A stretch of 64,000 nucleotides of DNA, taken from Rhizoctonia solani (Eukaryota; Basidiomycota; Agaricomycetes; Cantharellales; Ceratobasidiaceae). Below the pieces are notes generated by a model. That model did not search any database. It saw nothing but the letters and a program-made list of their open reading frames with translations, and was not told the DNA's origin. Within the stretch, counting starts at the first letter, position 1. The number at the start of each line of letters is the position of its first letter. Position numbers and translations under genes: made by a program. Of this stretch, positions 20,527 through 31,877 are shown piece by piece. The DNA lies in contig NC_057377.1 in NCBI RefSeq assembly GCF_016906535.1, forward strand, positions 1,116,001-1,180,000, read 5' to 3'.

Positions 20527-22987
20527 GTCAATAAATGACAAGTCTAAGTTACAGCTGAAGCTGACCACAAATCAATAAGTCATCGCAATCCCACACTGAT
20601 AACGCCTATTACTTACCGTACGGGCTATGCAGGGAATCAAATCACGAGGAATACCGTCCAAAAACGTCGTGAAGATTTTGGTACTTGAGTTACAAGCGCG
20701 GTGATGCGGTGACTAGTCGGGGCAAATTGCCCAGCAACAACAAAAGAGGAGAGGACGGGGAGAGGGAGAGGGAAGAGGGGGTCGTGGCCGGAGGTCGAAC
20801 GTGCTCTCTAAGAACACTTATTCTCAACCACCGGTCAGGGCGTCATTATGTAACCGAAATCGTCATTCGGGCGCTCATGTCAAGACCGAGAATTGTATTA
20901 AATACCACGTTCCTCGCTCTATTCGCATCGACATTATTTTATCGATACAGGCGGAATTTCCTGCCTTTGACATCTCAAGGCGACCAGTTACTCCGGTCTG
21001 TCAACGTGCGCATAAAGTTTCTGCAAGGACGATCCATGTTTGGCTTGGCACCTCTGGTCCAAAGCCCGACCAAGAACCAGCCACCGTACAGGCTGACGAG
21101 ATGAGTCCATGGAAATAATACATTTTCGGTCGCACTTGTGTGGCCGGCAAGCATTTTCTACTACTGTAGAACCACGCACTAGAAAATTGTTATATTTTTA
21201 GCCTTGAGATGATCTTCGCCAAGTCGCGCTCATATATCTCCAGCAACTTGCAGTTGGGGTTCCGGTCTAATCCGAAAGAGTAACCATCACTTCAAGGTAC
21301 AAGAGTATCCAGTCCTAAAGATCTTGGTCAAGCCACTTTCAAGTGTGTGTGTAAGGAATATGGGAGCCCGTTTGAGCCGAACCAACAAGTTGTTGCAAAC
21401 GCACATATTTTGTTTTATTTTATTTTAAAAGAGAGGATCAACAAAACGCGATAGATACAGTGTTCTTCCAGTTCGGCATCGCGAACGTCGGCCAGGAACA
21501 TAAAGTGACACTAACCGATCGTTCCCGGAACGTTATTTCACATCTCGATGGCTGATGCGAATGACGTTGATGGCGTTGACCGGTACACATATTTATTCAC
21601 TTTTACGTAGTCCACCGCGTGAAGGTATGTCGTACAGCCGAATAGGACAGTGGGGGTTAGCCTTCCTGTACAGGCCCGGGCCGTTGAAAAACAAACATAT
21701 TTTGCTTGGCGTCCAGGGCAAAGAGATCAGAACGTCGCGCTTTTTTGTAACCTACGGGGAGCGGGGCAGCCCATAGAGAAGAAGAAATTCAAAATAAACT
21801 CACAAAGGCCACTTTCCAAAACTGCCAACCGGTACAGCATTTATGGATGCATTGGAAGACATCAACTTGTTCAGTAGACAATTAGAATGATCTGTTCTCA
21901 AAATAAATGGCAAGAAATTAATTCGATACCGTCAATGGCTCACCTCATATGGTGTTTTTATCCACAGTAAATCAAAATATGAGCTTATTTTATTCAGCTG
22001 TTCAGAGATATTCTATCTGGAGTATCTACAACGGAAGTCATGCTTTGGCATACGACCACCCATTTTTGTGAGTAAAGCATGTGGTACAACTATGATAATC
22101 CTTGCGATCCCAACCCACCGCTTTGTGGTCCAATAATCAGCCTCGGAGTAACATCCCTGTTCTAGGTATGTAGTTAAATCTGACCCCGATACGAGGAATC
22201 CGTGTTTTACATGTGCCAAGTACAGCTAACATAGACCAACCTGCGAGGTATTCCTTATTGTGGGCATGTCACTTTGTCCTTTGACTAACAGTGATAGATT
22301 TCCCTATGATATAACTCCAAGCTTGTAACGTGGCATCTTAAACAATCACACACCAGTAGACCAGCTGGTTCATGAATCGCCACAGCTGTAGTAGGCGCTC
22401 AAGCCCGTCCCTCCTTTCTTGGTGTGATCGACTGCGACTCTGTTCGGGTGATTGGGTTTACCGTGGATGACGGAATGGCCGATTATATGCGCCGGGATCC
22501 GGTCTGGATGATGAATCTTCCGGATGAATTACCATCCCCAAGCCCAGAAGAGTCGACGCGGCAATGTTAACGAAATAGGATATAGTTCCTCAGGCGCCAA
22601 TGTTGCGAGTATTTGTATGGAAGCTTTAGATTGTACCGAAAGCAGTTGCTGTGATTGCCAATGTGGTGTTTCCCCGTTCATGATTCGTCTTGATGCGGTG
22701 AACTCTCCAGCCTCATAGAAACGCGTTAAATTATTAGTCTTGTGTAATGATTATCACTAACTTTTGCATTAATAGAACCCAAGCATATGCCATGTTCAAC
22801 ACGTCATAGCGCTTATTTGACATTCGCAAACTGTGACTATTTAATTAATATAATTGCAACATGTGCGCGTTCAAATATTAAGCTTATGTATGCGTATCAC
22901 TACACAAAAATTAATTTATCAGACGCACATTCTGTGCCACGAACGCGACCAGATTCCCCAGTTGGTATGGTGGAAGCCACGAGAACC
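20527..22987. other. Intergenic region, no convincing gene
   Basis: About 2.5 kb of mostly AT-rich sequence. I see no conserved protein or RNA gene. One short stretch at about 22374-22571 (plus) reads 65 protein-like codons after a stop and ends at a stop, with no good start; see findings. Confidence 0.4.
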
Positions 22988-25945
22988 TCAAGCCTGCTTT
23001 CTCTTGACCCCTTTCCATTGTATGCTGTATTCTGTCTCGCCTCTCTTGCCGCTGAGCATAGGCTTCATTGCCAGAAGCGCCTCCACATTTTCCTTATTCT
23101 CTCTACGTGGGAAGTCTTCGAGGAATGATGCACCCCCTAGTAATGCCTTGTATTGAAACTCTGTCGTTGAGGGGATGGCCTTAAATACGGCTGAGTTGCA
23201 GCCACGAGCGGTGAAGTGGTAGTGGTAGTTGTCGCATACTGCTTGCTTGGTGCTTTGACCACTATGGCAGAGCTCTTCGTTTGCCTGAATAGGACCTTCT
23301 CTTCTCGTTTTGGCTGCGAACTCAAACACGATCGATATCACGGGCTTTTTGTGGTCTGAAACAGTGATCGTCCTATCGATATGACATCTTCGAGCCGTCT
23401 GCCGGTTCTTGAACTGCAGATTGATTGCCGACGTTGTTGCTGGCAGGATGGGGTTCTCCAGAGCTCCCATGTGTATTGGGATTACCGCATCAACTGACTC
23501 CTGCCCATCCTTGGCCTGGAGGGCTACACCGCGCAGAAGTGCTACCGCCAAGCCGTACTCAGAGATCATCTCTGTGTCATCAGCAAGACCAAAGTGGGAG
23601 AAGAATACGTAGCATCCAGCAAAAGCAGTACTGAGCTTTTGGACTTGTCCTTGGGGGTTCGTGGACTTGGTCTCCATTATCAGCCGGTGGTGCTCTTCTC
23701 CAAACAGGGCCTCAAGAAAGGCCACAACTGGGATTGGACGATGGTACCAAGGTGTGTTCTTTTTTGGTTCATATGCTCCGTAACAGCTTTTCAGAGCAAT
23801 GTCGTGAGCCGATGTCAGAAGAAGTCGGCCAGCAAGCTCTCCACGTTCTCCCCGAGCCATCAACCCATTTGACAGCTCCTCCCATAGTCTTCGAGGCCCC
23901 TCCACAGAGACTCCTTTTAAATTGAGGCCCGCACTAGAAAGGTATCGTCCAGCGGCTTCTGCCAGAACAGGCTCGGAGGGTGCTCCAGTATGCATATACT
24001 CTCGATGTTCTGGGATAGAATAAACCATGCGCATATGTGACTCAACCAGTTTTGACTGGATCAAGTATGATCCACGTATGGTCTGGTCAAAGGTAATCCC
24101 CACGCGAACCCCCAGAGCAGCAAGCGTCGAGTCGCTAGTTTTCCAGTCTACTCCATTGGCGCCCAGCTTATTCATCGCAAATTCAAAGACACATGAGCTT
24201 GGATCGACTTGTCGCTGAGCATTCCATCTATGTGGACTGTTAGTGCATTATGTAGGCTTAAGTAGAGAACTTACAGAGGGCGTCCAAAAGCTGCCATTAC
24301 ATCCACATCGGCCGCATTTGTAAGCGTTAATGGTCGTCTCTCTATCAGCATATTTTTGCTATGGATATCAAAAGGTAGCTCGGTGAAAGGCAAGATCAGC
24401 TTTGAACCGCTAGTCACCCGTTCTGATGGATAGCTGGATACTGGGGGAGCAAAGCCTTCCAGTCGAGAGTTTGTTGATAAGAATATAAAGAACACTCTAT
24501 AGTTGATAAGCATTGAAAGAACTGTTCCTAGGTTATGGTACTGGTTGCGCTCGTGGCCTTCATAAGCTTTTTCGACCGGCAAGGTGAGAAGGTGAGCCTC
24601 GTCAAAGTACACAAAGCACACATTATCACCACTCTTGTCGGGTTGGCTGGACATAAGTGTACTGAGAAGTTTATCGCAGCTGCTCTTCATGAGCCTCTCT
24701 AGCTCAAATGGATGTCGATTATTATCCTAAGAGCTCAACTCAGTGAAACAACCACCAATATGCAGCACAAACCCAGCACTTACTTGGCTAGCCTTGTTGG
24801 CAGACTCAACTACGTTGTCATAGAACTGCCTTCTGTTGCTCCCCACTGCCTCATCTTTTTGGCCTTCCCTGAGATATGTTGCCCAGCTTCGAGCCAGGTC
24901 TGGCCCAGTCAAGCCGCTACAGTGTTCCTTGACCAGTTCTTGGGCCTTGTCGAAAAGCTTGCAGAGGAAGAGCATGTAATCGATTCGCTGCTTCTCATCG
25001 CTTTCGTTTCTGCGAGCCTCAAAGTAGGTTCGTACACATATATCTGGCGGAGGATATGCTGTTACGCAAGGTATCTCAGTCATTGAACTATTGACGACGC
25101 ACAGAGCACACCTACCCTTTTTGTTCTCTGGCATTTGTTCGCGAATGTTGATCGGAATAGTGAAAACTGTATTTCCAGCTTCCTCGACCATCCTGGACTT
25201 GCCCATGCCAGACGACTGAATGACTGAGATTGACCAGTTGTATGCATGCTGGGCGGCGGCTGTTCCAGCAAATCTTTTGCGCTCTGCATTCAGGGTGTTG
25301 ATAAAAAGTCTATCTGTGCTTCCTATGTATTCAGACTCAAAAACCGCTTTGAGACCTGATTATCATGCTGTGAGTGTGCACATCCTGCGCGTAGAACACG
25401 CTACTTACTTTGACCACTACCGCTGGTGGTGAGCTCCGAGGCAATTGCTTCAGGCTCATTGGGTGGCATTTCGGCTATAAAGAGAGAACACAGTTAACTT
25501 TTTATTCTACAGTAAGCTAAGTCAGACACGTACGATCTCCCATAAGCTGAGCAAAGTCTTTGCTTGCATATGCGGCATCAAGCTTTCCCCTGAGTGCCGA
25601 ATGCCCATCCAGGTACGACATGCAATAGTCCTTGGTTTTATTGTTGCCCGCACCAGCAGTTTTGAGCAGGATGTAGAGCAGTGTGCATTGGTGATTGAAA
25701 TAAAGGCCTCCGTAGAGCGGGTCGGTGGCGAAAACTTCGCCATGGGCTTCAATTGCCCTCGCAACGTTATAGTTAAACCCAGCTGCGTTCATTCGATGGT
25801 GTATATTGTCGACGGTTTCAGTAGTCTGAGAGTCTGTGAGTCTGCTTTTGATATTCGTGGTGGAGTCCATGGCTATGTTGGGGTGTCTGAGCGACCGGAA
25901 CAAGTTCTCTGTTATATAATCTACACAGGTGTCACGGGGGCCCAT
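22988..25945 (-). CDS. P-loop ATPase of unknown function, basidiomycete-type family
   Basis: At least six exons on the minus strand: about 25945-25534 (start MGPRDTC), a short exon near 25475-25407 (EMPPNEPEAIASEL), one with the Walker A motif SSGMGKS (near 25200), one with YPPPDICVRTYF (near 25060-24785), one with the Walker B-like VYFDEAHLL (24600 region) and a sensor-like FFIFLSTN, and a long last exon of over 390 codons ending KRKQA at 22988. The P-loop, IPINIRE and PPPD signature recalls large expanded ATPase families in mushroom-forming fungi and, more distantly, Crinkler-type NTPases; this is my impression, not a search result. No signal peptide or membrane segment. Function unknown. 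Confidence 0.6.
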
Positions 25946-25981
25946 GTATGGCCATTAGCCGTGAGAAATTACAGAATATAG

Positions 25982-26567
25982 CTGGGTATGTTAGCCGCCC
26001 CCGAATAATCAAGCGGCTCTAATAGATCTCCCAAACTTAAAAGAATTACACTAGGGCGAGTACTGCGGGATTTCCTCCTGACTTTTGTTCCACATCAAAT
26101 ACCAAAGCCGGACATCACATTGCCTAATATGGTATTTGCATGAAAATTACTTGATGTTGATTATCTATTTGTGGCCATGTGTATGACCCATAAGGGGTGT
26201 ATATATGCGCCCAGACGTTTTATACCCCTGAATACTTAATTCCCTCATAAACTAAATTGATTTTTCTATCTATATTCCTACTCAACATACTTTCAAAGTC
26301 CAAAACAAAACAAAACAAAACACAAGAGAACTTATGCACATGTAGACAACCAACTAGAACCTGAGTCGACGACTATCATATACAAGGTTAGAGAGCATAA
26401 CAAACAAGAACACAATGGAAGGTGACGCGCAAAGAGGAGTGGCGCTAAGTATGCCAAGGGACTGATAAAGATAAAGTGAATGCGAACCGAATGGATGAAT
26501 AGATGAGCGGGCGAGATAGCATATGCGAGGCAGGGTGAGCATACATAGTTGAACGAACAAAGGATGG
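25982..26567. other. Intergenic region / cyclin 3' UTR
   Basis: Contains the downstream region of the cyclin gene and a short array of AAAAC repeats at about 26303-26322. No further gene seen. Confidence 0.4.
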
Positions 26568-28436
26568 TTACTCGGCATACTCTTCGCCTGCAGCTTCTTC
26601 TGCCTCCTGCTCCAGGCGAGCAGTAATCTGCTCTCGTAGGATGGGTAGTGCAGCCGGGAGATCAACTTCGACTTGTTCCGCCGTATCATCGCTTGCAGGC
26701 CCTTGGCTTGAACGTTTGGGTTCAGGGGGCCAGCGCTGCTCAGCCCATTTACGAGCATAGGCTGCGCATTTAAAGTATTTCTTTCCAGAGTACTTTTTCC
26801 AAAGACTCTCGTGTGCTGAAGGTGGCTGAACAATATAGTTGAGCATGATATTTGCACAAGGGAGAAGTGCTTCTTCGGAGTATCCACTGTAATGCTCGAG
26901 GTTCGCGTTCTGGACAAACAACTGTCAATACAAACATTAGCAGCGAATCGACGTTCAGACTAACCCATTCCTCTCGATCAAGAACAAGACGTGCCAGCCA
27001 GAGTGACGCCGCAGATAGCAAACTCGGAGTACACTTGAGGAGCTTCTCTTCAACCACACTAATCTCGACAAGAAACTTGGCCATTGTTCGGGTCTGAACA
27101 TCATACGCATCGGCTTTACTCGCTCGTCGTAACCAGCTCATCGGATTGGGATAGCTGAGGTCCCATCCGAGGGTTCGAAGGATGTACTTCTCGGCTTGGA
27201 GGATCTCCTGTTCGCTATAACCTGAGTCGGAAACCTTGAGGAAGTTTTGAACCGAAGGCGCCATGATTTCTTCGTACTTGGCTGCGACAAACAGACCCGT
27301 AATTCCCACAAGTTGCAACTTGACCAGCGACACAATACGCATAGAGAGGAACCGATCGATGATGTTACAGGCAAGGAACAGGGTCTCAGGGAGCAGTCGG
27401 AAGCGGGAGTGAACTTGGATAATCCAATCCATGAGGATTCCTCGCATCTCCCATGTTAAGTCGGGTTGGGACTTCATGTAGACAGGACTAGGCATTGTGC
27501 GAACCTGCGTACAGGTGAGTGCCAAATGTGATATCGGAATCTAGAAACATACCTCGAGCTCCTTCATGTACTCGAAGATCTCGGCAACATATTCTGCAAC
27601 CATGGTTGGATCGTCCGCATCCTCGGCGTCCAAGTCATCCCAACGTTGTTTAGTTCCCAGCCCAGTCGTCTCGCCGTCTTTTGCCACGCCTACATCGAAC
27701 GGATTGTCGTCAACCTTGGTTGGCACAGCCTGCGTGGCCTCCACAATTTCGGGTTTCTCCACTGGGACCGCAATCCGATCGTTGGATCGCCTTCGTTTGG
27801 CTTCCGGTTCGTCTTCGTGATAAACAGGTTCGGGTTCGGGTCGTGGTTCAGCCTTTTCCTTTCGTGTCGCCTCCGTGGGCTTTCGTTTTGTGCAACCAGC
27901 CACTACTGACTTGGAGTTCGTAGTGGATCCTTGAGTGATGAGTTTCTCCTTCCCCTTCTCTTCAGATTTTGAAGCAGCCTGAGACGCCCGACGCTTCCGA
28001 ACTGGCAGCTCCACCTCCACCACAAGTTTTGTCCCAGACACACTGGTCCCAGCCGAATCCGTTCCGACGGCCTCCTTCTCCTTTTCAGCCTCCTTAACCT
28101 TTCCGGCTCGGGCCTTTAACAGCTTCTTCTTCTCAGCATTGGTGTTATCGTTGAGCGCTTTACGTTTCTTAATTAGAGCCGCAGCGGCACTCAATGCATT
28201 GGAAGCCAGGCTCGAAACCGGTCCCGAGGTGGATGTTGTCGTCGGTATTGGCGCTTGTTTCTTCTCTGCCACCGCCTCTGCGCCAGGTTTGTCTCCGCGA
28301 GTGCCACGGCTCGCTGTACGCCCAGTGTTTTCGTTTGCAGTCCTTGTTACCCTGGTCGTCCTTCGTGTTTGCTTTGCGAGGGATCAACATAGCTCGATAA
28401 AATTTTGAGAAGGAAGCTTACCGTGACGGTAGACAT
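26568..28436 (-). CDS. B-type mitotic cyclin
   Basis: Four exons (28436-28422, 28371-27553, 27504-26965, 26909-26568), 571 residues. Exon 1 codes only MSTVT. The N-terminus is basic and disordered, with a destruction box-like RKALNDNTN (RxxLxxxxN) for APC/C degradation and several KR-rich nuclear-localisation-type patches. The cyclin box starts near residue 285 with MRGILMDWIIQVH (MRAIL motif), followed by FLACNIIDRFLS and KYEEIMAP; the second cyclin fold begins SWLRRASKADAY and runs to YSGYSEEALLPCANIML. An acidic tail ends GEEYAE. It should activate Cdk1 for mitosis. A LINE fragment is inserted about 130 bp upstream of the start codon. Confidence 0.93.
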
Positions 28437-28549
28437 ACTCGGTAATATGGGCCTGCTTAAGTCTATGAGGCTCGACGGTAGGAGGATGAGATGAAGGTTG
28501 ACAAGTTGGTGGAGAAACACAATGTTGTGGAGGGCCTAACTCAATAACA

Positions 28550-28564
28550 GTCGAGTCACGTGGT
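28550..28564. repeat. LINE target-site duplication, left copy
   Basis: GTCGAGTCACGTGGT, repeated exactly at 29709-29723 after the poly(A) tail. Confidence 0.95.
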
Positions 28565-28566
28565 CG

Positions 28567-29418
28567 GGAGTCCGGAAAGTAGGAGTTGGATACAGCATCG
28601 TATGGAAGAAAGAGGAGGTCGCCAAATTCAGCGGCGGCATCGGCCCTCGCGCGGACATATTTGACGCCGAAATGCTCGCGCTTGCGCTCATTGTCCGCAG
28701 ATGCACGCGATTTGCAAAGTCACACAATATTCTCAGAATCCACATCTTCTCGGACAACCTAGCCGCCGTACGCATTATCAACAAATGCAGCCCCCATGCC
28801 GCCCAATACGCATCAATACTATTCCGAAAAGAGGCCCACACATTCCTTCAAGGCAACGCAAGGAGGTCAATCGTGGTCCAATGGATCCCAGGCCACTCCA
28901 AAATCGAAGGCAACGAACGTGCGGACAAACTGGCTAACGCAGGACTCGACTCCCGCCCCACGCCGTTCTTTAACCGGACCGCTACCTGGGCCAAATGCCG
29001 CGCCACTCAACGCGCAGCCAAGTCATGGGGACGCTTATGGGCAGAACACCCCCACTCAAAAACGGTCCAAAAACACATCCCACGTCCCCCGGCACTCAAA
29101 TTGCACCCAATATTCCAAAACCCCAGTATCCCTCGATCGGTGTCCTCCCGCCTCATCCACGTTATGACAGGCCACGGCTGCTTCGGCGAATACAAGGCCA
29201 GAATGCCTTTCATTAACGGAAGCGCCAAGTGCCAATGTGGCGACCCGAACCAAACCATCCCCCACCTCCTGTTCCACTGCCCGCTTGCCGAAGACAGCCG
29301 CAAGCTCCTTTTCGAAGCGGCACCAGACCTCAACCCCGCAACCCTCTTCGGGACCCCCAAGGGATTGGAAGCGGTCGCCAAATTCATCTACCATTCCGGA
29401 ATTGGCCTATATAAATAG
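28567..29418 (+). pseudogene. LINE ORF2 C-terminal fragment: RNase H and zinc knuckle
   Basis: Open frame from the truncation point without stop. RNase H begins at VGVGYSIVW, so the strand with the first catalytic aspartate is lost at the truncation; the second acidic residue (DAEMLALAL) and third (IFSDNLAAVRI) remain, as does the WIPGHSKIEGNERADKLA motif. The end contains CQCGDPNQTIPHLLFHCP, a zf-RVT-type motif found behind the polymerase of such elements. No start codon context; not expected to be expressed. Confidence 0.88.
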
Positions 29419-29683
29419 CCATATCCTCACATCGACGCTCCCCCTGAAGTCGACGAGAAGTCTACCGTCTTTCCCAACTGCGGCACAGAACCCCGCCGCA
29501 CTCGCATACACGTTTATTTTATTTCATTTTTATCTCTCTCTCTCCCTCCTCCTTGCTCTCGCGTTGCCTGTCCTTTTTCTGTGTCATGTGCCTTATGCGC
29601 GTTGGCGTTGTTCTTTGTATTCTCCCCGAGCGGTTTGCCTTGTTCGCATGTAGCTCCTGTTAGTCTCTAATAGAAGTGTATTC

Positions 29684-29708
29684 AAAAAAAAAAAAAAAAA
29701 AAAAAAAA
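29684..29708 (+). repeat. Poly(A) tail of the LINE copy
   Basis: 25 uninterrupted adenines. Confidence 0.95.
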
Positions 29709-29723
29709 GTCGAGTCACGTGGT
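29709..29723. repeat. LINE target-site duplication, right copy
   Basis: Exact repeat of 28550-28564. Confidence 0.95.
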
Positions 29724-31877
29724 GACCAATCAGTTGATCCGAAAATCAACTAGGGGCCAAGCATGGATATATACGGCGGTCACCGGCCAAGCCCGCGGTT
29801 TTGACCCGGGCAGACAGAATATATGCTGGTAACACGGCCAACAGGGGCGGAAATGGGCGATACAGTATCGTGAATGCGAACAGTTACAGGGGTTTCTTAG
29901 CAAATATTGGGTCGGGCGACGTAACGCCAAACTCTTCGGTTGAGCTACTTTAAATTATGATAGGAACGAAAATAGACCAACAGCAATAACGCACAGTGTA
30001 TTTGAGAAGCTCGATGATGTATTGAACTGATGTAGTTAAAAAAACTAAATTTAAGGCTTTAGTAGCAGTCACGAGCTCTTGGTTCCCGCTCAGCCATTAT
30101 ATCTTACCGTATCGTGCGTCAGTACCCAGAACTAGGGTCCGAATAGGGATACCCTTATGTAGAAACTCGTCAAGCTTGTGCGATGCCGGATAAGTTTGGC
30201 CAATACGCACCAATCAATAATGCTGGAGTTAAAGGTGAGTCAACGATTTAATTCGTAGGTGTGCACCAATATGTTGTAAGGGATTCCCATAATGTCTAGT
30301 GCGAACCTTCTGGGAACCAAGCTAGCTATCACTTCACTCCCTTGGTCGGTCTACTACGATCCCCGGATCGACACCTCGTTATAATTAAAAAGGCACCGAA
30401 TCTATATCGAATACTAAGGAAGTAACCCCGGATAATTTATTGGTGACGTATTGGTCTCCACTAAGATGTATGTACAGTTTAATTTATCTGGCATAAACAT
30501 CAATTGTAGGCCCCACGTACGACGTCATCCTGGCCCCTTTCTGTTAAATCCTTGATTTGGCGAGCCGGTTGTGTTATCGGCAAAGGGATCTAAAAGTAGT
30601 CTAGTGACCGGATATATTGTCGATGTGTAACGGGAGATAAAGTATACTGGTACTTGCGAGAGCTGCGGCGGCACGGACTGTGCCGTAGTTGGGCTGGAGG
30701 TATGTGCAAGACGGCGCGGGTAATCCGGGTCACCTTCTGGAAGACTGACCATGAATGTCAATTCTAGCGCTACGACTAACTCTAATACTAATCCTCAGAA
30801 GACTGCCTTGGTGCTATATATGACCGAATGAGCGCGTCATAAGGTGATCATTCCACTTCGATGTGCGTGATTGTCCGCGATGAAAGAGGAGGTGAGATCT
30901 GGCGGTCTAGGCTTACATACATACTGATATGGTCATGGGGTAAATGAAGTTTGCTTGTATCGCACCCAGCACTGTGAATGATGACGTCGGACGGATGGTT
31001 CTCGACGAATGGATTGGAGTTTCGTCGAGGGGCAGGTAGGCACCAAAGCGACGCTTCTCCCCAGTACACTACTATGTGAGAAGCCTTGACCTCGTCATGT
31101 CAGAAGTGTCCTCAGTGGGGATTCAAGTTCTGGAAAGTAAGGCATTGGATAGGCGGATGATGTCGGAGCAGGTCCGGTCCGCGCCACAATCGTGGAAAAA
31201 CGAAACGGACGATCATCAGATGGTTCCGATGCGTTCGGTGAGAGCCTTATGCGAGCTGCCTGTTTGGTGTAGTGTTGCACATGGAGAACATGATTTGGTA
31301 ATGATGTGGTGTAGCCGATCCGGTGGGACTTGGGTAAGGGTGGGTTGCGAGGCTGGGCACTTGGCGGTGGGTAAAAAAGTACGGACAAAGATGATGGTAT
31401 ATGCGTAGAGCTGGAGGAGGTTGGAGCGGAGATACATATGGGGATATATGATAGATATATGTGGGCAGGTCATGTGGTTGGGGCGGGGAGTGGATATTTG
31501 AGGAATGTGTTTGGCCAAGCGGCGCGTGGTGTTCCTGAACTCGTGATTTGATATCGAGCTCTGTCGCCTTGGGTTCTGCGTTGGACCACGACAGCACAGT
31601 ACTGTATATACTATTACACAGCCGACCACGAGCGCTATACCTCATATACCTCTTCGGATTGCGATTAATTTCTACATTAATCGACTATCGACGGTCAACT
31701 GTGCTGGTAAAGATTCGGCTAGCCCCGACAATACCCCGGACCAAGCAAGCATTGGCCGCGCCGCCCAGGACCGCTTGTGGTAACTTTTGTTATATCTCAC
31801 GACGAGCGAGTGGTATATTACGTGCTTGATATTGGTGACGAGGACAATTGTAATATATCTGCGACCTCGTGGAGAGT
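29724..31877. other. Intergenic region, nothing recognised
   Basis: About 2.15 kb. Short open frames on both strands lack any motif I know. I see no RNA gene or repeat with clear ends. Confidence 0.4.

Larger units (their letters stand above)
28565..29708 (+). mobile_element. 5'-truncated non-LTR retrotransposon (LINE)
   Basis: 1144-bp insertion with a 25-A tail (29684-29708) and perfect 15-bp flanking duplications, the marks of target-primed reverse transcription. Only the last part of ORF2 remains: most of an RNase H domain and a C-terminal zinc-binding motif, then a 265-bp 3' UTR with a pyrimidine-rich stretch. The presence of RNase H suggests a Tad1/I-type clade. The intact duplications point to a recent insertion. 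Confidence 0.95.

Noticed and set aside
20685..21118. Two overlapping plus-strand frames upstream of the Skt5-like gene
   Set aside because: Low-complexity start and no recognisable domain; not supported as genes.
26303..26322. AAAAC repeats as a functional array or CRISPR-like element
   Set aside because: Only a short simple-sequence tract; no spacers, and CRISPR arrays are not expected in a fungal nuclear genome.
29007..29394. Minus-strand frames across the LINE fragment
   Set aside because: Antisense to the RNase H/zinc knuckle frame; no conserved features.
31076..31408. 110-codon plus-strand frame as a gene
   Set aside because: No motif, no splice-supported extension, and overlapping antisense frames of similar quality; looks like chance.
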